Below, in pieces: positions 41,988 through 51,125 of a stretch of 64,000 nucleotides of DNA (the first letter of the stretch is position 1; every line of letters starts with the position of its first letter). This DNA is from Actinospineispora eucalypti (GTDB taxonomy: Bacteria > Actinomycetota > Actinomycetes > Mycobacteriales > Pseudonocardiaceae): NCBI GenBank assembly GCA_014208095.1, contig JACHMT010000002.1, positions 1,240,001 through 1,304,000 of the forward strand, given 5' to 3'. The notes under the pieces were generated by a model, which made no database searches, had not been told where the DNA came from, and saw only the letters and a list, made by a program, of their open reading frames with translations. The translations under genes and the position numbers were made by a program.

Positions 41988-42428
41988 TCAGCTCCTCTCG
42001 CCCGGCACGTGGGCGACGGCCTGGATCTCGATGAGCAGGTGCGGGTGCGGCAGCTGGTGCACGGCGACGGTGGTGCGGCTGGGGCCGGTCTCGTCGAAGT
42101 AGCGGCCGTAGACCTCGTTGTAGCCGCCGAAGTCGTTCATGTTCACCAGGTAGCTGGTCACCTGGACGACGTCGGCGAGGCCCGCTCCGACCGAGGCCAG
42201 GATGTCGCCTATGTTGTCCAGCACGGCGGCGGTCTGCACGCGGATGTCCAGCGATGTCGTGCCGAGCTCGTCCACCTCCACGCCGGCGAACGTGTTGTCC
42301 GGCCGGCGGCTGCTGGTGCCGGAGACGAACACGAGGTCGCCCGCGCGCTTGAGATGGGGGAAGCGGCCGCGCGGGGTCGCCTTCCCGGCCACGGTCCTGG
42401 CCTCGTTGCCCGGGTTCATGTCAGTCAT
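41988..42428 (-). CDS. RidA-family protein, probable 2-aminomuconate deaminase
   Basis: 146 residues of the YjgF/RidA trimer family: GDLVFVSGTSSRRPDN, QTAAVLDNIGDILASVGA, VQVTSYLVNMNDFGGYN, TTVAVHQLPHPHLLIEIQAVA. The family Arg that binds the carboxylate is usually in the PxRTT form; here it reads GPSRTTVAVH, so Arg is present. As the first gene of the 3-hydroxyanthranilate operon it is most likely the 2-aminomuconate deaminase of the AmnD/NbaF type. ATG 42428 follows GAGGTGGCG. The aldehyde dehydrogenase step between the decarboxylase and this deaminase has no gene here. Confidence 0.85.
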   Translation of the reverse strand: MTDMNPGNEARTVAGKATPRGRFPHLKRAGDLVFVSGTSSRRPDNTFAGVEVDELGTTSLDIRVQTAAVLDNIGDILASVGAGLADVVQVTSYLVNMNDFGGYNEVYGRYFDETGPSRTTVAVHQLPHPHLLIEIQAVAHVPGERS

Positions 42429-42504
42429 CGTCGCCACCTCTTGATATGCCTGACAAATACCAATCACTTAATTTCATATGTTCATCTGGCTATAGTGCGA
42501 ACTG

Positions 42505-43455
42505 ATGGCACCCAACCAGCTCCCCCGGCTGCTCGACGGCCGGATGAAGTTCCGGCACCTGGTGCTGCTGGACGCGATCGCGCGGCGCGGAACGATCGTC
42601 GGCGCCGCCGCCGAGCTGCACGTGACCCAGCCCGTGGCCACCCGGGGCCTGCGGGAACTCGAGGACATCCTCGAGGTGACGCTGTTCGACCGCGGCCCGC
42701 GCGGCCTCATCCCGACCGTGTACGGCGAGGCGTTCACCGAGCACGCCAGGGCGATCCTGGCGCAGGCCCGCCAGGCCGCGCGGCACGTGGTGGAGCTGGC
42801 CGGCGCCGAACGCGGCACGGCGGTCGTCGGTACCCACCTGTTCGGCTCGAACGTGCTGCTCCCGAGGGCCATCGCGGCGCTGAAGGCGGAGCGCCCGAAC
42901 CTGACCGTGGCGGTGCGCGACGGGACACCGGAGTCGCTGCTGGTCGAACTGGCCGCCGGGCGGCTGGACCTGATCGTCGGCCGGCTCACCCAGATCTCCG
43001 ACGAGGAGTTCACCCGCCGCAAGCTCTACGACGAGTACGTGGTGCTGGTGGTGCGGGACGACCACCCGCTGGCCGGGGCGGAGGCGGTGGACCTGGCCAC
43101 CCTCGCCGGCTACCCGTGGATCCTGCCCGGCCCGGAGACCGCGTTGCGCCGCGAGCTCGAGCAGCTCTTCCACAGCAACGACGTCCCGCTGCCGGCCAAC
43201 CGCGTAGAGGCGACGTCGTTCCTCACCGTGCGCCAGCTGTTGCGCGACACCGACGTGGTGGCCGCGCTGCCCCGGCTGATCACCGAGGAGGACCCGGGGA
43301 TCGTGCGCCTGCCGCTTTCACTGGAGCCGATCGGGCACAGCGTCGGCCTCACCCTGCCCTCGACCCGCAAGCCCACCCCCTCGGCGTGCGCACTGATCGA
43401 CAAGCTGGTGGCCGAGGCCGGCGAGGTGAACCGCCGGCTCAACCCCGGTCCGTAA
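42505..43455 (+). CDS. LysR-family regulator of the 3-hydroxyanthranilate operon
   Basis: 316 residues. N-terminal helix-turn-helix (LLDAIARRGTIVGAAAELHV then TQPVATRGLRELEDIL) and a PBP2-like effector domain (GRLDLIVGRLTQISD, YVVLVVRDDHPLAG). It is divergent from the RidA/nbaC/nbaD operon, the usual LysR arrangement, with a 76-bp AT-rich gap (CATATG-centred ATTTCATATG at about 42471-42480). It likely activates the operon in response to a pathway intermediate. The last 17 bp overlap the convergent TetR gene. Confidence 0.88.
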   Translation: MAPNQLPRLLDGRMKFRHLVLLDAIARRGTIVGAAAELHVTQPVATRGLRELEDILEVTLFDRGPRGLIPTVYGEAFTEHARAILAQARQAARHVVELAGAERGTAVVGTHLFGSNVLLPRAIAALKAERPNLTVAVRDGTPESLLVELAAGRLDLIVGRLTQISDEEFTRRKLYDEYVVLVVRDDHPLAGAEAVDLATLAGYPWILPGPETALRRELEQLFHSNDVPLPANRVEATSFLTVRQLLRDTDVVAALPRLITEEDPGIVRLPLSLEPIGHSVGLTLPSTRKPTPSACALIDKLVAEAGEVNRRLNPGP

Positions 43456-44068
43456 GACCGGGCGCCTCCCGGTAGCCTCGCAGGAGGGGCAGCAGGACGA
43501 GATCGACGATCTCCACCACCACCGCCTCCGCGATGGGCGTGCCGTTGACCACGGCGTGCGACCTGAGCAGGTCCGGTCCGACCGAGGCGACCCGGGGCGT
43601 CAGGGCAGCCACCGGGATGTCCCCCCGGACGGCGGCCCGCCGCAGCACCTCGAGGACGGGCGGCAGGGCCGGGTCGGCCATGAGCGGGCCGACGGTCGAC
43701 AACAGTTCCGGCGACCGCATCAGCTCGGCGATCAGGTGCCGCACCGCGAGCCCGGTCGGGCCACCCAGGTCGTCGGCCACCTGACGGAGCACCGCGAGCA
43801 GCTGACCGCGCAGGTCGCCGTCGTCCTCGGGGAGCTCGGTGCGCGACATCGCGGACTGCGCCGCGTCGACGACCAGCTCGATCTTGCCCGGCCAGTAGCG
43901 GTACAGCGTGGCCTTGCCGGTGCGCGCCCGGGCCGCGACCGCGTCCATGGTCAGCGCGGCGAAGCCGTTCTCCCGCAGCTCGTCGAGAACGGCGGCGTGG
44001 ATCGCGGCGCGCAGCTCGTCACCCCGCTTGCGGCGCCGGACCGAAGGTGCCGCGTCGACCATCCGCAC
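43439..44068 (-). CDS. TetR-family regulator adjacent to a DHA2 exporter
   Basis: 209 residues. Helix-turn-helix AAVLDELRENGFAALTMDAV then AARARTGKATLYRYWPGK, followed by a TetR_C domain. It is divergent from a DHA2 multidrug exporter gene and so fits the classic repressor-exporter pair; substrates of the exporter would be the inducers. Start at ATG 44068 or 44062 (both in frame, M-R-M). Confidence 0.85.
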   Translation of the reverse strand: MRMVDAAPSVRRRKRGDELRAAIHAAVLDELRENGFAALTMDAVAARARTGKATLYRYWPGKIELVVDAAQSAMSRTELPEDDGDLRGQLLAVLRQVADDLGGPTGLAVRHLIAELMRSPELLSTVGPLMADPALPPVLEVLRRAAVRGDIPVAALTPRVASVGPDLLRSHAVVNGTPIAEAVVVEIVDLVLLPLLRGYREAPGLTDRG

Positions 44069-44169
44069 ACCCTAGCCCTCGAGCGCCACAAGAAACCGTG
44101 ACGGAGCTAATAAGAAACTCTCTCGTCTACTATTGCGTACGGATGGTGCCCTACTCCAGGCTTGACCGC

Positions 44170-45762
44170 ATGGCTGACCTCGAGCTCGAACCCCGGCGGA
44201 ACGAGACACGTCGCTCCCCCGGCCACCCGGCGGGGACCGCCGACCCGTTCACGCCGCATCCGGCGAAGGGCTGGGGGCTGCCGCTGGCGGTGCTGATCGC
44301 CGGCATGTTCATGTCGATCCTGGACACCAGCATCGTGAACGTGGCGATGACCTCGATCCGCAAGGACTTCGGCGCCAGCACCGAGAGCGTCCAGTGGATC
44401 AGCACCGCGTACAGCCTGACCGAGGGCGTGGTGGTGCCGGCGAGCGCCTGGCTGGGCGCCCGGTTCGGGCTCAAGCGGGTGTACATCTGGTCACTGGTGC
44501 TGTTCACCGTGGCTTCGGCGCTGTGCGCGCTGGCCGGCGGCCTGGGCAGCCTCATCTTCTTCCGGATCCTGCAGGCCATCCCGGGCGGAGTCATCCCGGT
44601 GACCTGCCAGACGATCCTCTACCGGATCGTGCCCCGGAACCGGCTCGGCGCCGCCATGGGCATGTACGGCGTCGGCGTGGTGGTCGCGCCGGCCATCGGC
44701 CCGACCCTGGGCGGCTACCTGATCGAGCACTTCGACTGGCGGGCCATCTTCTACGTCAACATGCCGATCGGCATCCTGGGCACGATCGCCGCCGTCGCGG
44801 TGCTGTCGAAGTTCCCCACCGACCGGGGCCGGCCGTTCGACCTGGCCGGGTTCGCCTGCATCGCCGGCGCCCTGTTCGCCCTGCTGCTCGCACTGGAGGA
44901 GGGCTCGAGCTGGGGGTGGACCAGCTACCCGGTGCTCATCCTGTTCGCCGTCGCGGTCAACCTGCTGGCGCTGTTCGTGGTGGTCGAGCTGCAGGTCGAC
45001 CACCCGCTGCTGAACCTGCGGGTGTTCCGGCACTGGCCGTTCGTGAACTCGTTGGTGCTGGTGGCCGGGATGATGATCGGGCTGTTCGCGGTGATGTTCT
45101 ACATCCCGGTGTTCCTGCAGAGCGTCCAGGGGCTGAGCGCACTGGACGCCGGCCTGGTGCTGCTGCCGCAGGGGATGGTGATGGCCGTGCTCATGCCGGT
45201 CGCGGGGCAGCTCTACGACCGGTTCGGCGCCCGCTGGCTGGCGGTCGCCGGGCTCACCCTCACCGGGACCGGGATCCTGATGCTCTCGGACATCAGCGTG
45301 GGCGTCCCCCGGGGCGAGGTGGTCCTCGGCACCGTGGTCATGGCGGCCGGGCTCGGCCTGGGCATGATGCCGGTCATGACCGGCGGGCTGTCCGCGCTGC
45401 CCAATGCGTTCACCGACGTCGGCAGCGCGATCAGCACCCTCACCCAGCGGGTCAGCTCGGCGCTCGGCCTGGCCGTGCTCACCGCGATCGTGACCGCCGA
45501 CCGCGCACAGCTGTGGGCCGACCGGTCCGGTCTGCTGGCGGGCAGCGGCGCCGACATCAACCCGCGCGTCGCCCAGCTGCAACAACAGGGCGACCCGGGC
45601 CTGATCCAGCTCTGGCAGCAGCTGTCCAACCAGGTCCAGACGCAGGCCTACGGCAACGCGTTCGCCATCGCGGGGACGGTCACCCTGGCCGCCGTCGCAT
45701 TCGCCTTCCTGCTCCGCTCCGGGCGCCCGGCGGCGGGCGCCGACAAGCCGATGGCCCACTGA
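44170..45762 (+). CDS. DHA2-family (EmrB/QacA-like) MFS drug exporter
   Basis: 530 residues with about 14 membrane segments. Motifs: LDTSIVNVAMTSIRKDFG in helix 1, WISTAYSLTEGVVVPASAWL, and antiporter motif C as GVVVAPAIGPTLGGYL. The closest known relatives are proton-driven drug exporters that work with an EmrA/HlyD partner. ATG 44170 is chosen; ATG 44143 or the frame opening at 44047 would add an unlikely leader. A candidate promoter (TACTATTGCG) lies near 44127. The partner gene immediately downstream is interrupted. Confidence 0.88.
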   Translation: MADLELEPRRNETRRSPGHPAGTADPFTPHPAKGWGLPLAVLIAGMFMSILDTSIVNVAMTSIRKDFGASTESVQWISTAYSLTEGVVVPASAWLGARFGLKRVYIWSLVLFTVASALCALAGGLGSLIFFRILQAIPGGVIPVTCQTILYRIVPRNRLGAAMGMYGVGVVVAPAIGPTLGGYLIEHFDWRAIFYVNMPIGILGTIAAVAVLSKFPTDRGRPFDLAGFACIAGALFALLLALEEGSSWGWTSYPVLILFAVAVNLLALFVVVELQVDHPLLNLRVFRHWPFVNSLVLVAGMMIGLFAVMFYIPVFLQSVQGLSALDAGLVLLPQGMVMAVLMPVAGQLYDRFGARWLAVAGLTLTGTGILMLSDISVGVPRGEVVLGTVVMAAGLGLGMMPVMTGGLSALPNAFTDVGSAISTLTQRVSSALGLAVLTAIVTADRAQLWADRSGLLAGSGADINPRVAQLQQQGDPGLIQLWQQLSNQVQTQAYGNAFAIAGTVTLAAVAFAFLLRSGRPAAGADKPMAH

Positions 45763-45776
45763 GACGGGATCCGGAC

Positions 45777-46439
45777 ATGACCAAGCTGAAGCGGTCGACC
45801 AGGGTGGCGCTGGTGGTCATCCTGGCGGTGAGTCTGTTGGAGGCCCTCGCCTTCACCGGCACCTACCTGCTGTACTCGCGTCACTACGTGTCCACCGACA
45901 ACGCCCAGGTGGACGGCGACCAGATCGCCATCAACGCCCCGATCACCGGGAACGTCACCGACTGGAAGATCGACGCCGGCGCGGCGGTCCGGCCGAACCA
46001 GGTGGTCGGCCGGATCCAGGAGACCGGCGGCGGTGCGCAGCCCAAGCGGGCCATCCGGTCACCCGGCGCCGGCACCGTCGCCGCGAACACCGTCCTGGAC
46101 GGCCAGTACGTGGTCGCCGGCACCACCCTGGCCGTCGCCTAAGACCCCGGCGCCATCTTCATCACCGCCCGGGTCGAGGAGAACGAGATCAGCCACGTCC
46201 GCCCCGGCCAGCGGGTGGAGATCTCCGTCGACGCCTACCCACACGCGCACGCTCTCGGCGTGGTGACCGAGATCCAGCGGGCGACCGCCGGCCGGTTCAC
46301 CATCTTCCCCAGCCCGGACAGCGACCCGACCAACCCTCAGAAGGTCGACCAGTACGTCCCGGTCAAGATCTCGATCCTGAACCCCGACGGCGCCCAGCTG
46401 CTGCCCGGCATGAACGTCGTCGCCAACATCCGCCGCTAG
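45777..46439 (+). pseudogene. HlyD/EmrA-type membrane fusion protein interrupted by an in-frame TAA
   Basis: A single frame of 221 codons with one internal stop at 46140-46142. Before it are a TM segment (VALVVILAVSLLEALAFTGT), YVSTDNAQVDGDQIAINAPI and the lipoyl half-motif; after it the same frame continues with AIFITARVEENEISHVRPGQ and PVKISILNPDGAQLLPGMNV to a normal stop. The halves join exactly, so a single substitution (for example TAC to TAA) explains the break. It is also shorter than typical EmrA because the long coiled-coil hairpin is absent. Either the exporter has lost its adaptor, or the N-terminal 121 residues and a re-initiated C-terminal part act separately. Confidence 0.75.
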
Positions 46440-48196
46440 TCAAGCAACTCCACCGGCACCGGGAGCGGTTTGGACCGCAGGTACTCGCCGACCGCCTTGC
46501 CGATCTGGTCGACCCGGGTGTTGGAGGAGCCGCCCGTGCCCAGCAGGCCGCGCAGCACGAAGTGCACCGCCCGCAGTTTGGGCAGCTCGTGGCGGACCAC
46601 GTCCAGCCCGGCCAGCTCGGGCATCAGCCGGCGCAGCTCGGCGGTGGACAGGGTGGCGCGCAGCCATTCCCAGGCCCTCGGGTCGGGCGCCCAGATGCCC
46701 ACGTTGCTGTTGCCGCCCTTGTCCCCGCTGCGGGCGTAGGCCACGTCGCCCAGCGGCGCGGTTCGGGTCGCGCCGCCGGTCGGAACCGGCTCCGGTTCGG
46801 GGTGCGCGGGCTGGCCGGTCAGCGCGGTGTCCGGCGGCGCGGGCACGTCGAACGCCCGGTCGTCCAGCACCACCCGGTGGGCCAGCGCCGACTGCGGCAA
46901 CAGTCCCGGCCAGTAGCCGATCACCGGGCGGGCGGTGGCCCTCGGCGGCACCGCGCCGTCCAGGAAGAACCCGGGGATGCTCTGCAGGTACAGGCTGCCC
47001 AGCCGGGTGGCCAGGCCGAACGCGTCCAGCGCCTCGCGGTCCCCGGCCGTGGCCATCACCCGCAGGCCGACGGTGGCCTCCCACTGGCTGGCCGGGTCCG
47101 GCGCGGCGGTGCCGATCGGGGTGAACTCCAGCTCGACGCCGTCCGGTAGGTCCCGGCCGATCTGCGCCCGCAGCAGCGCCACCTTGGCCGGCACGTCCGG
47201 CGCGGTCACGTAAACGGTGTGCACGGTCTGGTACCCGAGCTGGCCGAACATCGCCACCTTGGTGGTCGGCGGCGGCGGCGACCCGGTGGCGCCGGACATC
47301 CGCACCCGGTCCGGCCCCTCCTCGGTCAGCTCCACCTCGTCCAGGTGCAGGGTGACGTCGGAGTTCAGGTACACCGGCCCCTGGATCTCGTACAGCAGCT
47401 GCGCGGTGACCGTGTCCACGGTGACCGCGCCGCCGTCCGGGCCGTGCTTGGTGATCACCGCGGTGCCGTCGGCGGCAACCTCGGCGATGGGGAACCCGGG
47501 GACCAGCATGTCCGGGATCCGGGTGAACCCGGAGAAGTTGCCCCCGGTGGCGTGCGCGCCGCACTCGATGATGTGCCCGGCCAGCAGCGCGCCGGCCAGC
47601 GCGTCCCAGTCGTCGCGGCGCCACCCGTGCCACCAGGCCGCCGGCCCGACGGTCAGCGAGGCGTCGGTGACCCGGCCGCACACCACCACGTCGGCGCCTT
47701 CGGCCAGCGCGGTGGCGATCCCCCAGCCGCCCAGGTAGGCGTTCGCGGCGAGTGGCCGATGGCCCCACTCGGCCAGCGGCGCCCCGGTGTCCAGGTGGGT
47801 CAGCGGGTGGCCGTCGGCGGCGAGCTCGTCCAGCCGGGCCAGCACGTTGTCCCCCTCGACGTGCGCCACCCGCAGCGGCACCCCGTCGGCGGCGGCCATC
47901 CCGCGCAGCTCGCCGGCCAGCGCCGCCGGGTTGAACCCGCCGGCGTTGGCCACCACCTTCACCCCCCGCCGCTTCAGCGTGGCCAGGTGGGGGCGCAGCT
48001 GGTCCAGGAAGTAGTCCACGTAGCCCTTGCCGGGGTCCTGCCGGTGCCGGGCGGCCAGCGCCGCCAGGGTCACCTCCGCCAGGTAGTCCCCCACCAGCAC
48101 GTCCACCGGGTCGCCGGCCATCACCTCGTCCACCGCCGAGTAGCGGTCGCCGAGATACCCGGAGAAGTTGGCAATCCTTATCGACCGTTCGCTCAC
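46436..48196 (-). CDS. AtuA-like (DUF1446) acyclic-terpene-utilisation family protein
   Basis: 586 residues of the DUF1446/AtuA family: IRIANFSGYLGDRYSAVDEV, LPDYLAE-type region, VVANAGGFNPAALAGELRGM, VVCGRVTDASLTVGPAAWWH, ECGAHATGGNFSGF, and the C-terminal ARSGDKGGNSNVGIWA. AtuA is needed for growth on citronellol/geraniol in Pseudomonas but its reaction is unknown. Here no atuC/atuF neighbours are present. GTG 48196 is taken as start; it begins the conserved N terminus. The 3' end overlaps the broken HlyD gene by 4 bp. Confidence 0.82.
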   Translation of the reverse strand: MSERSIRIANFSGYLGDRYSAVDEVMAGDPVDVLVGDYLAEVTLAALAARHRQDPGKGYVDYFLDQLRPHLATLKRRGVKVVANAGGFNPAALAGELRGMAAADGVPLRVAHVEGDNVLARLDELAADGHPLTHLDTGAPLAEWGHRPLAANAYLGGWGIATALAEGADVVVCGRVTDASLTVGPAAWWHGWRRDDWDALAGALLAGHIIECGAHATGGNFSGFTRIPDMLVPGFPIAEVAADGTAVITKHGPDGGAVTVDTVTAQLLYEIQGPVYLNSDVTLHLDEVELTEEGPDRVRMSGATGSPPPPTTKVAMFGQLGYQTVHTVYVTAPDVPAKVALLRAQIGRDLPDGVELEFTPIGTAAPDPASQWEATVGLRVMATAGDREALDAFGLATRLGSLYLQSIPGFFLDGAVPPRATARPVIGYWPGLLPQSALAHRVVLDDRAFDVPAPPDTALTGQPAHPEPEPVPTGGATRTAPLGDVAYARSGDKGGNSNVGIWAPDPRAWEWLRATLSTAELRRLMPELAGLDVVRHELPKLRAVHFVLRGLLGTGGSSNTRVDQIGKAVGEYLRSKPLPVPVELLD

Positions 48197-48665
48197 GAAC
48201 GCGACCGTACTTGCCGGCGACTCAGGATCCGACCGGTGCGTTTCGCGGAGCGCCGCACCCGAGCGCGCCCGGCGAGCAGGCGATGCAGGGCGACCGCTAC
48301 GCTGCGTCACCAAATGTCGAGACGCGCGGGCGGACCCGGCCGACCGGCCGCGTCGAGTGCGACACCAGCCTGCTTCGATCTTGAAGAAACCAGAATGATG
48401 TCGCGCTCGACGAACAGGGCGAACCGAACCTGCCCAGCGCCGGTCACGCCCCGTAGCCGGGCCGGCGGCCGGTAGCCACAAACCGCGGCAGGGCAGCCGG
48501 CCCGCCGCCGTCCAGGCCCTCCTTCGAACCCGACCCCGCACCGAACCGGCGGCGGGCCGGCGGCGGGCCGGCGGCCCAGTCCAGCAGGTGCAGGCGCAGA
48601 CGCATGTCCAGGCGGACCAGCTCGGTGCGCTGGTGCACGTCGGAGCGCCGCGGCCTCGCGGTCAA
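48197..48665. other. 469-bp gene-free region
   Basis: No gene is supported. It has a short 11-bp tandem repeat (CCGGCGGCGGG units at about 48546-48577) and GC-rich inverted stretches that could stop transcription from the gamma-glutamyltransferase gene. No operator or element end was recognised. Confidence 0.5.
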
Positions 48666-50564
48666 TCACCAGCCGACGGCGGCACCGTCCTTGCGGTGGT
48701 CGGACGCCGCCCGGTAGATCCCGTTCACCGGACCGTTGGGCGCCGCCTGGCCCGGCCACTCGCCGGGCTGGGCGGGGGTGAAGTGGATGGCCTGGTAACC
48801 ACCCGCGCTGGTGGTCTTGGGGTCCTGGAGCTTGTGGCCCATGGCGGCCAACTGGCCGCCGACCAGCTCGTGCAGCGCGGGCTCCAGCCCGACCGAGTCC
48901 TTGAACTGGTGGTGGTTGAACCGGGCGGCGTCGCCGGCGGCCTGCGGGTTCATCCCCAGGTTGATCATCTCCACCAGCTCGGTGGCCTGGGCCTGCGCCT
49001 GCACGTTGCCGCCCATGTTGCCGAAGGACAGCACCGGCCGGCCGTCCTTGGTGACGAACGCCGGGACCAGTGTGTGGAACGGCCGTTTGCGCGGCGCCAC
49101 GATGTTGGTCGAGGCGGGGTCGAGCGAGAACAGCGCCCCCCGGTTGTGCAGCGGGAACCCGAAGCCGGGCACGGTCAGCCCGGAGCCGAAGGTGTCGTAG
49201 ATGCTGTAGATGAAGGAGGTCATGTTCCCCCACCGGTCGGCCGTGGTGAGGTAGACCGTCCCGTGGGTGGCAGACGCCTTGACCGACGGCGGCGTCGCCT
49301 TGTTCGGGTCGATCTTGCCGCACAGGTCGGCGGCGTGTTGCTTGGACAGCAGCATGTCCAGCGGCACCTTTACGAAGCGCGGGTCGCCGTTGTACCGGTG
49401 CAGGTCGGAATAGGCGAGCTTCTTCGCCTCGATCAGCAGGTGCCAGAACTGGGGCGCGCGCGGGCCCAGCTGGGCCAGGTCGTAGCCGAGCACCGGGCCG
49501 AACTGGTCGATGACGCCCAGCATGATCAGCGTGGCGAAGCCCTGGGTGTTGGGCGGCAACTGGTGGACGTCGTAGCCCTGGTAGTTCACCTGGATCGGGT
49601 CCACCCACTCGGCCTGGAAGTCGGCCAGGTCCTCGGCCCGCAACGCGCCGCCGAGGCGCCCGTTCTTCTCCAGGATCGCCGCCGCGATCTCGCCCCGGTA
49701 GAAGACGTCGCGCCCGCCGCGCGCCAGCACCCGGTACGCGTTCGCCAGGTCGGGGTTGCGCACCAGGGAGTACAGGGCGGGGGCCTTGCCGTTGACCAGG
49801 AATGTCTTCGCCGAGTCCGGGTCCTTGGCCAGCAGCTCGGCGCCCTCCACCCAGTCGCTGTGGATGCGCTCGGTGAGGCCGAAGCCCTCCTCGGCGAGCT
49901 CGATGGCCGGCGCGAGCACGGCGTCGAACCCTCGGCTGCCGAAGCGTTTGAGCAGCTGGTCCCAGCCGTCGACCGCGCCCGGCACGGTCACCGAGTCGAC
50001 GCCGGTGTAGGGCATCCCCGCGACCGGGTCGGTGTGGCCCCGGCTCCGGAAGTAGTCGGGGGTCCAGCCGCTCGGCGCCCATCCGGCGGAGTTGAGGCCG
50101 TAAAGCCGCCGGTCGGCGGCCGAGTAGTGGATGGCGAACGAGTCGCCCCCGATACCCGCGCTCTCCGGTTCGACCAGGCCGAGTATCGCGGCGGTGGCGA
50201 TCGCCGCGTCCGCCGAGTTCCCGCCCTCCTGCAGGATGCGCAACCCGGCCTGCGCGGCCAGTGGATGGCTGGTCGCGACCACGCCGTTGCGGGCGAGCAG
50301 CTCCGAACGGGTTTGCTGTGGCCACCCCGAGATCCGGGAGCCGGGCACCGCGGTGATGGCCGAGCCGGGGTTGTTGTCCGGCCCGGTGGGCGCGCCGAAC
50401 GGGTTCGCGCTGACCGTCGCCGGCCGTCGCGGTCCGGGTGGTGTCGCCGGCGGCGCGCCGGGGGCCGGCGCCGACGGGGCGCATGCGGATGCCGCGGCGA
50501 GGGCGGCCACGGTTCCGCCCGCCTTGAGTAAGGCCCGGCGAGACGGAGCTGAAGGCGATCCCAT
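48666..50564 (-). CDS. ggt: Gamma-glutamyltransferase-family lipoprotein (Tat signal)
   Basis: 632 residues. The N terminus SRRALLKAGGTVAALAAASAC combines a twin-Arg pair with a lipobox ending at Cys28, so it is probably a Tat-exported lipoprotein, followed by a Pro/Ala linker. Gamma-glutamyltransferase body: ARNGVVATSHPLAAQAG, GLVEPESAGIGGDSF, TVPGAVDGWDQLLKRFG. The autocleavage/nucleophile region reads THGTVYLTTADRWGN; by spacing to the GN motif, Thr436 is the likely new N terminus. Later motifs PRKRPFHTLVPAFV and FGNMGGNVQAQ are standard. Start at ATG 50564 places the signal correctly. Likely role: extracytoplasmic cleavage of gamma-glutamyl compounds. Confidence 0.85.
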   Translation of the reverse strand: MGSPSAPSRRALLKAGGTVAALAAASACAPSAPAPGAPPATPPGPRRPATVSANPFGAPTGPDNNPGSAITAVPGSRISGWPQQTRSELLARNGVVATSHPLAAQAGLRILQEGGNSADAAIATAAILGLVEPESAGIGGDSFAIHYSAADRRLYGLNSAGWAPSGWTPDYFRSRGHTDPVAGMPYTGVDSVTVPGAVDGWDQLLKRFGSRGFDAVLAPAIELAEEGFGLTERIHSDWVEGAELLAKDPDSAKTFLVNGKAPALYSLVRNPDLANAYRVLARGGRDVFYRGEIAAAILEKNGRLGGALRAEDLADFQAEWVDPIQVNYQGYDVHQLPPNTQGFATLIMLGVIDQFGPVLGYDLAQLGPRAPQFWHLLIEAKKLAYSDLHRYNGDPRFVKVPLDMLLSKQHAADLCGKIDPNKATPPSVKASATHGTVYLTTADRWGNMTSFIYSIYDTFGSGLTVPGFGFPLHNRGALFSLDPASTNIVAPRKRPFHTLVPAFVTKDGRPVLSFGNMGGNVQAQAQATELVEMINLGMNPQAAGDAARFNHHQFKDSVGLEPALHELVGGQLAAMGHKLQDPKTTSAGGYQAIHFTPAQPGEWPGQAAPNGPVNGIYRAASDHRKDGAAVGW

Positions 50565-51125
50565 CCTGATGACCTCCGATTCGCCGGCGGAATCTTGATC
50601 GTATACAGGATACATACATACTGAATACTCACAACCCTAAGAAATAATCTCTCATTACCATCTGCCCCAAAGGTCGACTTCAACCACAGGAGCCTTTCTT
50701 CAGTTGGGCGGCGGTGCCGGTCTAGAGATCGGCTTGGACGGCGTGGCCGGGCGGTCTCCCGTGGCTCGGGTACGGCCCGTTGCCTTGCGCCCGCCTTTCG
50801 TGCCCTGGCTACGGACCGTGGTCGGATCGCGAACGGCCAGCGTGGCCGTCGTCATCGAGTGCAAGCTCAGTCCGGTTCCGCCCATGATCGAACCGAACTG
50901 AACCAGCACTCGGCGAGCACGGGCGGCGCGGACCCGCCCGGAAGCCGTGCCGGCCGTCACGGTGCGTAGCGAAAGGGCCGCCGATGCCCTGACCAAGCGC
51001 AACGGGCCGCACCGGGCGGCGGGAGACCGCCCGGGTGCGGCGTCCGAGCAATCTTTGGACCGGCACCCCAGAAACGGGGATTGACACACGTCGAAGCGTC
51101 CACCCACAAGCAGTAGATTCGGCGG
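50565..51125. other. 561-bp divergent intergenic region with a repeat-bounded element
   Basis: AT-rich sequence next to the gamma-glutamyltransferase start (50585-50660, including ATACAGGATACATACATACT) is a probable promoter. The rest is filled by an inverted-repeat-bounded segment (50713-51067) without a supported gene. Confidence 0.55.
50713..51067. mobile_element. MITE-like 355-bp segment with ~70-bp imperfect terminal inverted repeats
   Basis: The left end (50713-50783) and the reverse complement of the right end (51067-50999) align over about 70 bp. Shared blocks are GGTGCCGGTC, AGAT, GGACG, CCGGGCGGTCTCCCG and CGGCCCGTTGC. The ends are copies 3 and 4 of the dispersed repeat also seen at 2742 and 12789. 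No transposase gene is inside. This fits a non-autonomous element, or two inverted copies of one repeat; target-site duplication was not clear. Confidence 0.55.

Noticed and set aside
48546..48577. Short GC-rich tandem repeat as a functional site
   Set aside because: Three CCGGCGGCGGG units are expected occasionally at this base composition; no nearby feature supports a role.
50809..51087. Small minus-strand reading frame inside the MITE-like segment
   Set aside because: It lies across the inverted repeat arms, has no ribosome site and no protein similarity that I recognise.
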